From a virus, in IMG/VR virus record IMGVR_UViG_3300045973_000943, positions 1-39,721 of that record: a stretch of 39,721 nucleotides of DNA; one strand, 5' to 3'. This document shows positions 29,690-38,852 of this stretch, one piece after another. The notes under the pieces were generated by a model, which was given only the letters and a program-made list of their open reading frames with translations, made no database searches and had not been told where the DNA came from. Each line of letters opens with the position of its first letter. Within the stretch, counting starts at the first letter, position 1. A program made the translations under genes and the position numbers.

Positions 29690-32221
29690 ATGGCTGAAGT
29701 TAAACTGACAATATTGGGAGATGACAAGAGCGGACCTGCCCGGCAGGGCCTACTTGAAACCGAGAAGGCAATCGGCATGGTCAAGACCGCCGCCGCCGCT
29801 CTCGGCATCTCCCTGTCTGCCATGGCACTGGTTAAGTATGCCACGGATGCCGCCTTGATGACCGCCCGCTATAACACCATGGGCGCGACCATGACGGTGG
29901 TCGGCAACAATGCCGGCTACACCCGAGCGCAGATGGACGGTTTTGAAACGTCCCTCCGTAAAACGGGTATTGCCATGATCGAATCCCGCGAAACCCTGAC
30001 CAAAATGTCCTCCGCCCATATCGATCTGGCCAAGTCTGCAGAGCTGGCCAGGGTTGCTCAGGATGCCGCCGTTATCGGCGGCATCAACTCCACGGAAGCC
30101 TTTGGCCGCATGATTCAGGGTATCCAATCGGGCGAAGTGGAAGTACTCCGGAACATCGGTATCAACGTCAATTTTGAAGACAGCTACAAAAAGCTGGGTA
30201 AACAGATCGGCAAGAACGCCGAAGATCTGACCGAATACGAAAAGGTCCAGGCCCGCACCAACGCCGTCCTCGAAAAAGGCAAGGACATCGCCCGCACCTA
30301 CGAAGCCGCCATGGGTCTGGCCGGCAAGCAGATTACCTCCATGAAACGCTACATGGATGACCTCAAAGTTAAAGCTGGTGAAGTATTCCAGGATGCACTG
30401 ACCGTAGCCGTTGGCGTGGCCACCGATGGCCTGAAGGGATTGAATAAAGAAACCGAGGAGCTGGCCAAGAAAAAACAGCTCGATCAATGGGGCCGTGATG
30501 CGCTGATGGCCATGGCCTTTGTTGCCGACGGTGTGCAGGGTGTCGTGAAGTTATTCACTGCCGCTACCAAAACCATCATCTGGTCGGCACAGGAGATCTT
30601 CGGCTGGGCCAGCATCGCCCGCAATGCCCTGTCGGGAGATTTTGCGGCCGTAGGGGCCTGGTGGGACTGGATGACCCAGAAAACCAATGAGTACAACGCT
30701 TCGATGTCTAAAACGCTGGATGTCACCTCCTTCCAGGATCGCGCCAAGGGCTACCTGACTGAAAAAGACGCCGCCATGAAGAACGTCGACGCCCTGAAGG
30801 CAACCGAAGAGGCCCGCATAAAAGCCGGCGCCGCTAACCGCGCCGAACAGGAGTCCAAAGCCAAGCAGGAAGCCTCTGAAAAGAGTTTTATGGCTGATCT
30901 GAAGAACAACATCACCGGTATCAAAAACTACGCCTCAGCCATGAAGGATCTGGGCAAGGAACGCCTGGCACTGTCCAACGATCGTTATCAGGAAAAGCTG
31001 AAACAGGAGATCGATCGCTATAAAGAAGGCAAGGCTGGTCTCGAAGATATGATCAAGCCGCTGCGCGTCTATAACACTCAGATCAATGCCGTCTATAACG
31101 AGCGCCTGGTCAACGAGCGCAGCGCCCTGGACAAGATCGCCGGTCTGTATTCCGAGTTCCGCTCCAAGGTCACCATCACCGCCAACGCTAAAGAGGTCAA
31201 ACAGCAGGGAGTCGAGATCCTCCGGGAGGTCAAAGCCCAGGCCGAGCAGATCATCGCCGTAGAGTCCGACCGCTACAAGACCCTGATCGCTGGGGAGCAG
31301 GCCTATGCCTCGGCCGTCCTCGGCCTGATCCAGGCCAAGAAGAACGAGATCAAGGAACTTCAAACTCGCTTTGAAGACGCCAACAAATCCTTTGAGGAAA
31401 AGAAGCGTTCTGCCCTGGGGGATTACAGCGGTGGGTTCGGTTATCTCGACCCGGCCCTGGACGCCCTGGGTAAACGTCAGGCCATGATTAACAAATTGCG
31501 GGTCGATGAAGAGGCCTACAGCCAGATTGCCGACCCAAAACGCCAGTCAGACAAGATGCTTTCACTGATCGAATCCTGGGACAAACTGGACCAACAGGTC
31601 GATCTGGCCGGACAAACGGTCATCACACGTCAACAGGCAATTGGAGAGGTAGAACAGGAACGCACCAGGATTCAGGAAAAGATTATTGCCAACGCCGAGC
31701 GGGAAAAAGCCGCCCTGGAGGAGACCTATAACAAGGCTGTGGGCCGCATCGATCAATACAAACAAAAAGTTGTCGAGTTGGATGATCTGCTGCGGGGCTT
31801 GACCAAAGACATCACTATCAATCTGACGGTCAACGGGATGGAGCAGTTGAACAGGATCCAGGGCATTGTTGGCCAGGCCGTAACATCCCCGTTTTCATCG
31901 CAACCCAGCGGCGGCCCCGTCGACACTACCGACTATTCCGAAGCCGCGCTCTACAATGCCGTGGGCCCGGACGTCTATAATTCCTGGCCACAGTATGCCA
32001 CCGGTACTGATTATGTCCCGCGTACCGGCCCGGCGATAGTACACCAGGGCGAAAAGATCATCCCGGCCAACCAGAACAACGGCTCCTCCGCCCCCATCAC
32101 CATCCAATCCGCCCAGTTCATCCTGCCTAATGTCACCAACCAGACCTCGGCTAGTGAATTGTTCCGCCAGCTGACACCCATGCTGGACAAATACAACGAC
32201 CGCACGAAGAGGCGCTCCTGA
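29690..32221 (+). CDS. Tape measure protein
   Basis: An 843-residue, largely helical protein setting tail length. The N-terminus has hydrophobic segments (TAAAALGISLSAMALVKYAT) and the conserved QDAAVIGGINSTEAFGRMI, SGEVEVLRNIGI of tape measures. The middle has hydrophobic helices near residues 270-320. Residues 370-690 are coiled coil. The C-terminal AIVHQGEKIIPANQN is common to tape measures. At about 0.15 nm per residue this predicts a tail near 125 nm (a family rule of thumb). Confidence 0.92.
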   Translation: MAEVKLTILGDDKSGPARQGLLETEKAIGMVKTAAAALGISLSAMALVKYATDAALMTARYNTMGATMTVVGNNAGYTRAQMDGFETSLRKTGIAMIESRETLTKMSSAHIDLAKSAELARVAQDAAVIGGINSTEAFGRMIQGIQSGEVEVLRNIGINVNFEDSYKKLGKQIGKNAEDLTEYEKVQARTNAVLEKGKDIARTYEAAMGLAGKQITSMKRYMDDLKVKAGEVFQDALTVAVGVATDGLKGLNKETEELAKKKQLDQWGRDALMAMAFVADGVQGVVKLFTAATKTIIWSAQEIFGWASIARNALSGDFAAVGAWWDWMTQKTNEYNASMSKTLDVTSFQDRAKGYLTEKDAAMKNVDALKATEEARIKAGAANRAEQESKAKQEASEKSFMADLKNNITGIKNYASAMKDLGKERLALSNDRYQEKLKQEIDRYKEGKAGLEDMIKPLRVYNTQINAVYNERLVNERSALDKIAGLYSEFRSKVTITANAKEVKQQGVEILREVKAQAEQIIAVESDRYKTLIAGEQAYASAVLGLIQAKKNEIKELQTRFEDANKSFEEKKRSALGDYSGGFGYLDPALDALGKRQAMINKLRVDEEAYSQIADPKRQSDKMLSLIESWDKLDQQVDLAGQTVITRQQAIGEVEQERTRIQEKIIANAEREKAALEETYNKAVGRIDQYKQKVVELDDLLRGLTKDITINLTVNGMEQLNRIQGIVGQAVTSPFSSQPSGGPVDTTDYSEAALYNAVGPDVYNSWPQYATGTDYVPRTGPAIVHQGEKIIPANQNNGSSAPITIQSAQFILPNVTNQTSASELFRQLTPMLDKYNDRTKRRS

Positions 32222-32646
32222 TGCCCGGCGCCATCTTCAGTCATACCAATGGCAGCGTCACACTCTCGCGTGCCCCTCACCGTCCGGATAACTCCCTGGC
32301 TGTCATCCAGCCCCGTCGGGATACCGGCGTTGTCCGCTTCGGCTTTGCTCACACCATCACCGAAAAAACCATGCGTATGAAGATCCGCGCCACCAGCGAT
32401 GAAAAAGAACATTTCCTCACTTTTTTCAATACCATCGTCAACGGCATGGCCGAACTGTTCGTCTACACCGATCCCCTCGGGGCCACCGGTAACTTCCGTT
32501 TTGCCACGCCCTCACTGGATATATCCGAGCGGGCTTATAATAGTTGGGAGATCGGCTGCACCTTGCGAGCCTTCGGCGGTACCTGGATGTTTGCCGATGG
32601 TTCCACCATGCTCTTCGATGACAATCAGGAGATAATTTATGTCTAG
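32221..32646 (+). CDS. Distal tail protein-like
   Basis: A 141-residue beta-rich protein following the tape measure by a 1-base overlap. It contains RFGFAHTITEKTMRMKIRAT, EKEHFLTFFNTIVNGMAELF, YTDPLG and NSWEIGCTLRAFG. Proteins of this size and fold at this place form the ring at the tail tip. It is followed by the receptor-binding protein, which overlaps it by 8 bases. Confidence 0.65.
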   Translation: MPGAIFSHTNGSVTLSRAPHRPDNSLAVIQPRRDTGVVRFGFAHTITEKTMRMKIRATSDEKEHFLTFFNTIVNGMAELFVYTDPLGATGNFRFATPSLDISERAYNSWEIGCTLRAFGGTWMFADGSTMLFDDNQEIIYV

Positions 32647-35065
32647 CATTACTATTAAAAACGCCACGCAAGCGGCAACTGCAAATCTTACCGATCGGCT
32701 ACCTGTTTCCCAGGGCGATGATCAGGCAAAGACCTTAACAGTCGTGCAGATTGTGAACCGGGCGAACCGGGAGGATATCACCTTTGCGGGATTACTCGCG
32801 GCGCAAACAGGCGGCACTTTGCGGCCGGGGCAACGATACAGAATAACCGATTACGCGACGGTGAGACTTGTCGAAAATAGCAGCGCCGCGGCATCTTGGC
32901 AGGAAGAGATCGAGCCCTTGACGGTCACAGCAAAAAGCACTACGCGGATCCATTCGATCGCAACTTCCGAATTGTTCCCGGACGACGTTATCTATTACAC
33001 AACCGCCCCGCCGATCGAAAACGATAGCGACATGTATAACGCTGGATTGCCGCATACGGGCGTTATCTATTACCGGAAGGACGTCTATTACAATATAGAA
33101 TCAAATTGCGATTGGCGCGGGATCAAAGTCCGGAGATATCAAACGTCGCTGGGAAGCGGGATATTTTCAGAAATATACGACCAGGGGGCGGGGTATCTTG
33201 ACGTTTACCCGATCGGGAATCAAAGGACAATAAATCCGGCATCTCAAATGTTCAATATTTCAATCGGCTCACAAAATATGGTCGCGGGGGCGGATTCCCC
33301 GGAAATAAAACAATTTCTGCCCGACGTTTCGATCGGTTACGGATCAAAGCAAATCTATGTAAAAGATCAAGCCGCACCCGTTGCCATAGGCGCAAGGAAC
33401 GGGAGCATAACAATCGGGGCATTAAGCAACGCGATTCATGTCGGGGAGGATTGCAATAGTATCGACGTAGGTGCTGGGTCGTCGGCGATCCGTTTCGGCG
33501 TTAATTGTTATCAAGTAACCGTTCCCCGTTATAGTTCCGGCGTAACCTTCCCGGACGCTACACAAAACCCCTTGGACATTGCCCCCCAGGTTGTGAACAC
33601 GGATCATGGATCTATCGTCGCCCTAGTCAATTCAAGCGGGCTCACTCCTGGAATGAATTACCTTATACAGGATTTTGCGACCGACCACTTAATCGCCGGG
33701 GCGGGAACATGGGCAAGCGTGACAACGGAACCGCTCATCGTTACAGCAATTTCCCCCGCTGCTTTAAGCCCGATAGCGGTGTCAACTACCTACCCGCAGG
33801 ACGTAATCCTTTACGAACTTGTAAACACTGCCACGGTTGCCGGCGGGTATTCCCGCGGCCGAATCATACATCGGCACGATATTATTAATAACATTTCGGC
33901 TTATTCCGATTGGAGGCACATTTTAACAAGAAGATGGAATACACAAAGCAATGGATCCGGGACTTTTACCGTAATAGCCGACAACGGTTTCCCTTTCGTT
34001 GATTCTCTGCTTTTCGGCTCTGCCGCTCCGTCCGCGTTGACGCATTATAATATCAAAATCGGAACCCCGACAAGTACCGACGGAATTTCAAGGGATCGTT
34101 ACAATTCCGTATTTTTAGGAACCGTATTCGGATGCAGTTTCGGGGATGGTTTCAACGACAACACGGTCGGGGACGATTGCGCTGGCAACACTTCCGCCGG
34201 GAATTTTTATTCCAATAAGATAGGCGCATCCTTCCGAAGTAATTCCCTGGGGTTCGAATTTTCCGGGAATAATATCGGGGATATGTTCGCAAGCAATTTA
34301 ATCGGGAGCTTATTCAATACAAATCAGATCGGATCTTCCTTTATGGCGAATCTCATTTCCGGTCAATTTGCGGGGAATACGATCGGATATAATTGTAGGG
34401 ACAATGTATTCGATAATGATTACTCAACAAACACAATAGGGGATCAATTTACAAACAATAGAACGGGCGTTGCGGCAATGCGGAATACTTTTGGGAATGA
34501 GTGTCATGGCCTGAATATCGGACCCGCTGCGCATGACAATATCTTCGGGGATAATTGCGTATCAAGCGACATAGGCGCGCTTTTTACAAGCAACAAAATA
34601 CCTGGGGGCATGGCACAATGCCGGTTTAAGCCTTCACTCGGTTATATAGAATTCCCCCCCTCTTTTCTGCTTGATACCGAAATACTCCCTTCGTCGTCGA
34701 ATTGCGTTGGAACGATGGATCTATCCGGTAACAAGGACATGGCAACCGCATACGACCCGGCATTGACTCCGACTACCAGGGACATTCGGCATTGCGGAAT
34801 CGTTAGGCTTTTGGCATCGGCGGTCAATTCGTTGTCAACGATGTCAAATATGCCGGGGCATCCAGTAACCTTTATCGCCGCTGCGGGGACAACTAAAACT
34901 TTTAACTGCACCGCTTTTGCCTCAATAAACGCGAACGGTCAAATAATGGGATCCGCTAACATTGTTCTTGTCGGCAACAATGCCGACGAAGCGACCTTCA
35001 AACCCGCGACTATAACCAATGGAAACGGCACGTTCACAGTTTTACGCCGTGTCGGGTTGACGTGA
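32639..35065 (+). CDS. Putative receptor-binding/tail fibre protein with duplicated domain and beta-helix repeats
   Basis: An 808-residue protein inserted between tail-tip genes. After a fibre-like start (ATANLTDRLPVSQGDDQAKT) it has two copies of one domain, at about residues 47-200 and 324-470. Each has L.PG..Y.I.D.AT, EPL.VTA, DVI.YE/YT and a DWR..+.RR segment. Residues 497-655 hold many irregular N.IG..F..N repeats, which should form a beta-helix. The DNA is visibly less GC-rich than the flanking tail genes. All this fits a host-range module exchanged between phages. Receptor binding is an inference. Confidence 0.7.
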   Translation: MSSITIKNATQAATANLTDRLPVSQGDDQAKTLTVVQIVNRANREDITFAGLLAAQTGGTLRPGQRYRITDYATVRLVENSSAAASWQEEIEPLTVTAKSTTRIHSIATSELFPDDVIYYTTAPPIENDSDMYNAGLPHTGVIYYRKDVYYNIESNCDWRGIKVRRYQTSLGSGIFSEIYDQGAGYLDVYPIGNQRTINPASQMFNISIGSQNMVAGADSPEIKQFLPDVSIGYGSKQIYVKDQAAPVAIGARNGSITIGALSNAIHVGEDCNSIDVGAGSSAIRFGVNCYQVTVPRYSSGVTFPDATQNPLDIAPQVVNTDHGSIVALVNSSGLTPGMNYLIQDFATDHLIAGAGTWASVTTEPLIVTAISPAALSPIAVSTTYPQDVILYELVNTATVAGGYSRGRIIHRHDIINNISAYSDWRHILTRRWNTQSNGSGTFTVIADNGFPFVDSLLFGSAAPSALTHYNIKIGTPTSTDGISRDRYNSVFLGTVFGCSFGDGFNDNTVGDDCAGNTSAGNFYSNKIGASFRSNSLGFEFSGNNIGDMFASNLIGSLFNTNQIGSSFMANLISGQFAGNTIGYNCRDNVFDNDYSTNTIGDQFTNNRTGVAAMRNTFGNECHGLNIGPAAHDNIFGDNCVSSDIGALFTSNKIPGGMAQCRFKPSLGYIEFPPSFLLDTEILPSSSNCVGTMDLSGNKDMATAYDPALTPTTRDIRHCGIVRLLASAVNSLSTMSNMPGHPVTFIAAAGTTKTFNCTAFASINANGQIMGSANIVLVGNNADEATFKPATITNGNGTFTVLRRVGLT

Positions 35066-35067
35066 GC

Positions 35068-35439
35068 ATGAATAACGCACTTGCTCATACCCCCACCGGA
35101 GCCATCGTCCAGTTCCCGGCAGCTCCTCTGCGCAGCAATTCCACTGCCGTTGATCGTTTCCAGGCCAGCGGCTTCGATTCCAATGGGGACTTTTACTGTT
35201 ACAACCGCAGCAATGCCTATCGGCACGATATCCCTCTGGTCTACACCAATGTCCCCACTGCTGTCCTGGATGCCCTGTTGATCTTCATTCAGTCCCGTAA
35301 CGGCGATAAAAACACCTTCTCCTGGTACGACCATGATGCCGCCAGCCATACCGTCCGCTTCACCACTGGTGCCGCCAGCTACAAAGAAACATCCCCCGGC
35401 AAATACCGCGTCGAGATATCAGTCACCGAGGATCTATGA
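35068..35439 (+). CDS. Minor tail-tip protein
   Basis: A 123-residue beta-rich protein (GAIVQFPAAPLRSNSTAVDR, YRHDIPLVYTNVP, NTFSWYDHDAASHTVRF). A GTG at 35062 overlapping the previous stop is an alternative start. It resembles in style the 141-residue protein on the other side of the receptor-binding gene and probably belongs to the same tip complex. The next gene overlaps by 4 bases. Confidence 0.65.
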   Translation: MNNALAHTPTGAIVQFPAAPLRSNSTAVDRFQASGFDSNGDFYCYNRSNAYRHDIPLVYTNVPTAVLDALLIFIQSRNGDKNTFSWYDHDAASHTVRFTTGAASYKETSPGKYRVEISVTEDL

Positions 35440-37874
35440 AAAACTGGCCTGCCGAATTTATTACAGAGTTGGCAAAAAAGACCGGCCTCACACCCTGCCT
35501 GATCCTGCGTGTCACCATCGACAGCGTGGACTATCATATCACCGACCATGTCATCACCTTTCCGGCCGGTGCCCTGGGTGGCTTCGCCAATGTTGTCACT
35601 AAACCCTGGGTAGCAACCTGGGGCCAGATCCACGAACAGATCAGCGGCAACATCGGAGAAATACTGATAGCTGATATGGCCCTGACCCTGCTGGTCGATC
35701 AGGCCGATGACAACAACATCCGCCATCTGGCCCTACAACACGAACTGGAGAAAAACCCGACCGAACTCTACCTCTGGCTGCCCTCGCTGGATTCCACCCT
35801 GATCCCGCCCCAGTTGGTAACCAAAGGTCACATTGAGGACATCGACCTGCCCGACGAAACCCAGGTCAATATTACCATTGAGGATGAGACCTCCAGGCTT
35901 CAGGATTACCTGGGCACCAAGATCACCAGTGAAGCCTATCCGCTGGCTGATCCGGATATCGTGGGGAAAATGATTCCGATCATCTTCGGCTCTGTGAAAA
36001 AGCTCCCGGCCCTGTGTGTGGATTCCGGCTGGATTTCTACATTGCCGCTCGGTTTGGATGCAACTAGTACGTCCATGATCGTTTCGGAAATTCCAACCTA
36101 TAGCCTGGTGAATAAATATGTATGGGTAGAAGAGGAAATTGTGCTGGTTTCGGCACAGGCAGAAACAACATTGACGGTGATCAGGGGACAATCAGCGACA
36201 CAGCAGGTGGCTCATATCAAGGCAACTGTGGTTGTGGAGAAAAAAAACACTCCATTAATATATTTGCTGGCAGATCATGCCCTGGATACTATCGGTACCG
36301 TCCTGGCCAGAATCCGCGGCGTCAATGTTGATATCACCGCCGAAGCAACAAAATACCTGGGTACCGCCGGCAATCAGCTCTCCGGCTATCCCGGCCGTGC
36401 AGCCATATCGATACCTGATTACGCACGAGTCAGTCAAAAAATCGCGCTGGCGTTAGAGGGTGATGTCTCCGTCGGCGCCGGATCACATACCCATGCCGCG
36501 GGGACGGTAAATACAACCACCTCAGTTCCCTATACATGGAATGCAGCACAAGTGTCCTATACCCTGACTGCCACCAAAAACATGAGGGGTGTCGGCGGGA
36601 ATGGGATTTACACATATTATTATGGTATCTGCACCATTAATTATCCGGCTGGACGTGCCAGTGGTTTAACCCGCCGACTGTCGTTTACCCTGAATATTCC
36701 CGCTGCAGCCGGTCCGGTGGGCGTTTATGTGGTAAATGTCGGCTGGTTGACATCGTACACTCCCGGATCAGGCGCAAAACAATACACATTTGATTACAAT
36801 CCTAATTTCATGTCGCGGATCGGTGACGGCGGTAATCTGGTCCAGATACATGTCCCCTGTTTCTATATGAATTTGCCGGTCGGGCAAATGTATTCATATG
36901 ATTACATCGCTAGTTATCTTGTCTATGTTTCCGCGATATCGGACGCCGGATCATACAATTCGACGACCGCGTCAAACGTCTCAATCGCCGCTGCAAACAC
37001 TCCTCTGACGGTAATGAATACCCTGCGCCTGTCCGGTAACTCCGTGGCTGATATTTATATGGGCGATATGGTCCTGGTTGATTGCACCCGCAACATAACC
37101 ACCCCGTCCGCCGTCTTCAGCAATCTGCTCTCCACCTACTGCAACGACACCAGCCTGGTGCAGGTCGGTACCCTGCCGGCCTTCTATGCCTTCAACGGAG
37201 CCATAACTAAATATAAAAAGAAAATCGAGTGGTTTGACATCCTAGCCTTCCAGTGCCGCTGCTGGTACCGCAAAATCGCTGGCGTCTCCAAGCTGATCGT
37301 CCGCAAGGCCGAGCCCGATAATCCCGTCACTATCCCGGCTTGCTGCCTTACTGGTGAAGGTATCAAAGACCTGCGTTACCGCAAGGCCCCCAAAACCGAC
37401 GTCATCAACGATATCAACGTCCTCTACAACCGCGACTGGTCCAGCAATAATTCCAGTTCCGAATCCTACATGTCATCAAAGCGCAGTACCGATGATGTTT
37501 CCATCGCCGACTATGGCCGCATTGAACAGCCCAACATGTTCATGTTCGATTTCATCACCAGCGACTCCATGGCGTCCGATGTAGGATCATTTTTCCATGA
37601 CTTCTACGCCGTCCGCAAATGGCTGATCTTATTCCCCACCTATCTGGACTGGGCACATCTGGAATTTGCCGACGATGTCCTGTTGCCCTTTGCCAACGAT
37701 CTGACCGGCGTGATTGTCGAAGCCGGGTTGGATTTGTCCAGTGGAGAGCAGATGCCAAAAATCGCCTTTACCATCGCCACAACAAAAATCCCGCTGGAGG
37801 TAACAAATGGGATTCATACGCTACTGGGTATACAGGTTCATACAAAAAATAGGGAGGCTGCTACGTATGTCTAA
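35436..37874 (+). CDS. Tail tip/hub protein
   Basis: An 812-residue protein, the largest tip component. N-terminal segments LILRVTIDSVDYHITDHVIT and PWVATWGQIHEQISGNIGEI, then IPIIFGSVKKLPAL, followed by an Ig-like insert and a C-terminal part (FQCRCWYRKIAGVSKLIVRK, DINVLYNRDWSSNN, LTGVIVEAGLDLSSGEQMPK) fit a baseplate-hub/tail-tip protein. Residues 345-518 (Gly, Tyr and Thr-rich) are encoded by more AT-rich DNA than the ends and look like an inserted domain, probably exposed. Confidence 0.75.
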   Translation: MKNWPAEFITELAKKTGLTPCLILRVTIDSVDYHITDHVITFPAGALGGFANVVTKPWVATWGQIHEQISGNIGEILIADMALTLLVDQADDNNIRHLALQHELEKNPTELYLWLPSLDSTLIPPQLVTKGHIEDIDLPDETQVNITIEDETSRLQDYLGTKITSEAYPLADPDIVGKMIPIIFGSVKKLPALCVDSGWISTLPLGLDATSTSMIVSEIPTYSLVNKYVWVEEEIVLVSAQAETTLTVIRGQSATQQVAHIKATVVVEKKNTPLIYLLADHALDTIGTVLARIRGVNVDITAEATKYLGTAGNQLSGYPGRAAISIPDYARVSQKIALALEGDVSVGAGSHTHAAGTVNTTTSVPYTWNAAQVSYTLTATKNMRGVGGNGIYTYYYGICTINYPAGRASGLTRRLSFTLNIPAAAGPVGVYVVNVGWLTSYTPGSGAKQYTFDYNPNFMSRIGDGGNLVQIHVPCFYMNLPVGQMYSYDYIASYLVYVSAISDAGSYNSTTASNVSIAAANTPLTVMNTLRLSGNSVADIYMGDMVLVDCTRNITTPSAVFSNLLSTYCNDTSLVQVGTLPAFYAFNGAITKYKKKIEWFDILAFQCRCWYRKIAGVSKLIVRKAEPDNPVTIPACCLTGEGIKDLRYRKAPKTDVINDINVLYNRDWSSNNSSSESYMSSKRSTDDVSIADYGRIEQPNMFMFDFITSDSMASDVGSFFHDFYAVRKWLILFPTYLDWAHLEFADDVLLPFANDLTGVIVEAGLDLSSGEQMPKIAFTIATTKIPLEVTNGIHTLLGIQVHTKNREAATYV

Positions 37875-38532
37875 CTGGGAACAATGGGGCGCAAGCCCGG
37901 AGGATCTGACCGGCACCGAAACCCTGCCGATCAACAAAGCCGGAGTCAGTAAATACACAACCATCAACAAAATCCTGGCCTTTATCGGCGCAGCTTATGA
38001 GGCCGCCGGATCGATCGCCACCGCCATCGCTGCACATCTGGCGGCCTACGCTCACGCAGATATCGTCCACGACAACCGGGCCGAGCTGGATCTGGTAAGC
38101 GGAGAAAATACCGGTGACCAGGATATCGCCGCCTGGCTGGCCAGTAACAAACCTGGGCTCAACGCCCTTGAATCAGCAAACGTCGCCACCGCCTGGACAC
38201 CATCGGACATATCCGGAGCGGGGCTGACCCTGACACCGGTAAACTGCAAATATGTCAAGATCGGTAAGCTGATCCACCTGATGGGCCAGATCACCTATCC
38301 GACCACAGCCGATGCCACCGCTGCCAAAATAGGAGGGTTGCCATACAACCCGATCGCGCTGCAGGCCGCCACCTCGTTTAATACCACCGGCCTGTCAACC
38401 TTTTCCACCACCGCCGTTATTCCCGGATCTGCTCTGCAGTTTTACAACAGTTTCGGGGCCGGTATTCCTCGCGGCAACGCGACGCTATCCGGTAATACAG
38501 CCTATATCAACATTTCCTATATCTGCGAATAA
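37867..38532 (+). CDS. Short tail fibre-like protein
   Basis: A 221-residue protein. ATG 37867 follows AGGGAGGCTGCTACGT and overlaps the hub gene by 8 bases. The N-terminal part binds the tip in comparable proteins (SNWEQWGASPEDLTGTETLP). An alanine-rich helix (residues 40-65) precedes a C-terminal beta domain (AWTPSDISGAGLTLTPVNCK, KIGKLIHLMGQITYP, NTAYINISYIC) of the type that ends many phage fibres. It is likely an auxiliary fibre. Confidence 0.7.
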   Translation: MSNWEQWGASPEDLTGTETLPINKAGVSKYTTINKILAFIGAAYEAAGSIATAIAAHLAAYAHADIVHDNRAELDLVSGENTGDQDIAAWLASNKPGLNALESANVATAWTPSDISGAGLTLTPVNCKYVKIGKLIHLMGQITYPTTADATAAKIGGLPYNPIALQAATSFNTTGLSTFSTTAVIPGSALQFYNSFGAGIPRGNATLSGNTAYINISYICE

Positions 38533-38543
38533 TGGGGGCGGTC

Positions 38544-38663
38544 ATGAGAATATTCCTGCTGGTATGTATCTGTTGTCTGGGGTTGGTTGTTGCGGCCAAT
38601 GCGGCAAAGTTTGTTGTGAAGGGCGGGAAAATAGCTGTACGGGGACCGTTTAAAATAAGGTGA
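38544..38663 (+). CDS. Small exported peptide
   Basis: A 39-residue ORF. Residues 1-21 are a signal peptide (MRIFLLVCICCLGLVVAANA). The mature part would be about 18 basic residues (KFVVKGGKIAVRGPFKIR). GGGGGCGGTC precedes the start. No family is recognised. It could be a secreted peptide or a virion accessory. Confidence 0.45.
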   Translation: MRIFLLVCICCLGLVVAANAAKFVVKGGKIAVRGPFKIR

Positions 38664-38852
38664 TGATCGTGCCACAAACTATTTTAGATAACACATAACT
38701 ATATAGAAGAGGCAGCGGCCGGGAAGGTGCTTGAACACCATCCCGACCGCCAACCCACAGAGCAAGCTGTGAGCCAGCCAAGGCTGCCCCGCTCCGATCA
38801 GAGCAGGGGGAGTTTATCAAAACAACTTTGATAAAACAAGGAGACTCACATT
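38664..38852 (+). ncRNA. Structured untranslated stretch before the methylase
   Basis: No convincing gene in 189 bases, but several hairpins: CGGGA-A-GGTG (38720-38729) with CACC-A-TCCCG (38736-38745); AGCC with GGCT (38772-38785); CCCCGCTC (38787-38794) with GAGC-A-GGGG (38801-38809). Together they could form a compact leader RNA for the methylase mRNA or a small RNA. A frame starting at GTG 38727 is open to about 38830 but has no ribosome site. Confidence 0.4.
38816..38832. promoter_or_regulatory. Palindrome ATCAAA-N5-TTTGAT before the methylase
   Basis: A perfect 6-5-6 palindrome, extended here to TTTATCAAA and TTTGATAAA (38813-38835). It lies 20 bases before the methylase start and overlaps the leader, so a bound protein would block expression. 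The same half-sites occur at 2311-2327. Confidence 0.6.

Noticed and set aside
34130-34600. CRISPR-like or tandem DNA repeat within the receptor-binding gene
   Set aside because: The repetition is at protein level (N-x-IG-x-x-F) and irregular in DNA, as expected for a beta-helix; no spacers or direct repeats of fixed length.
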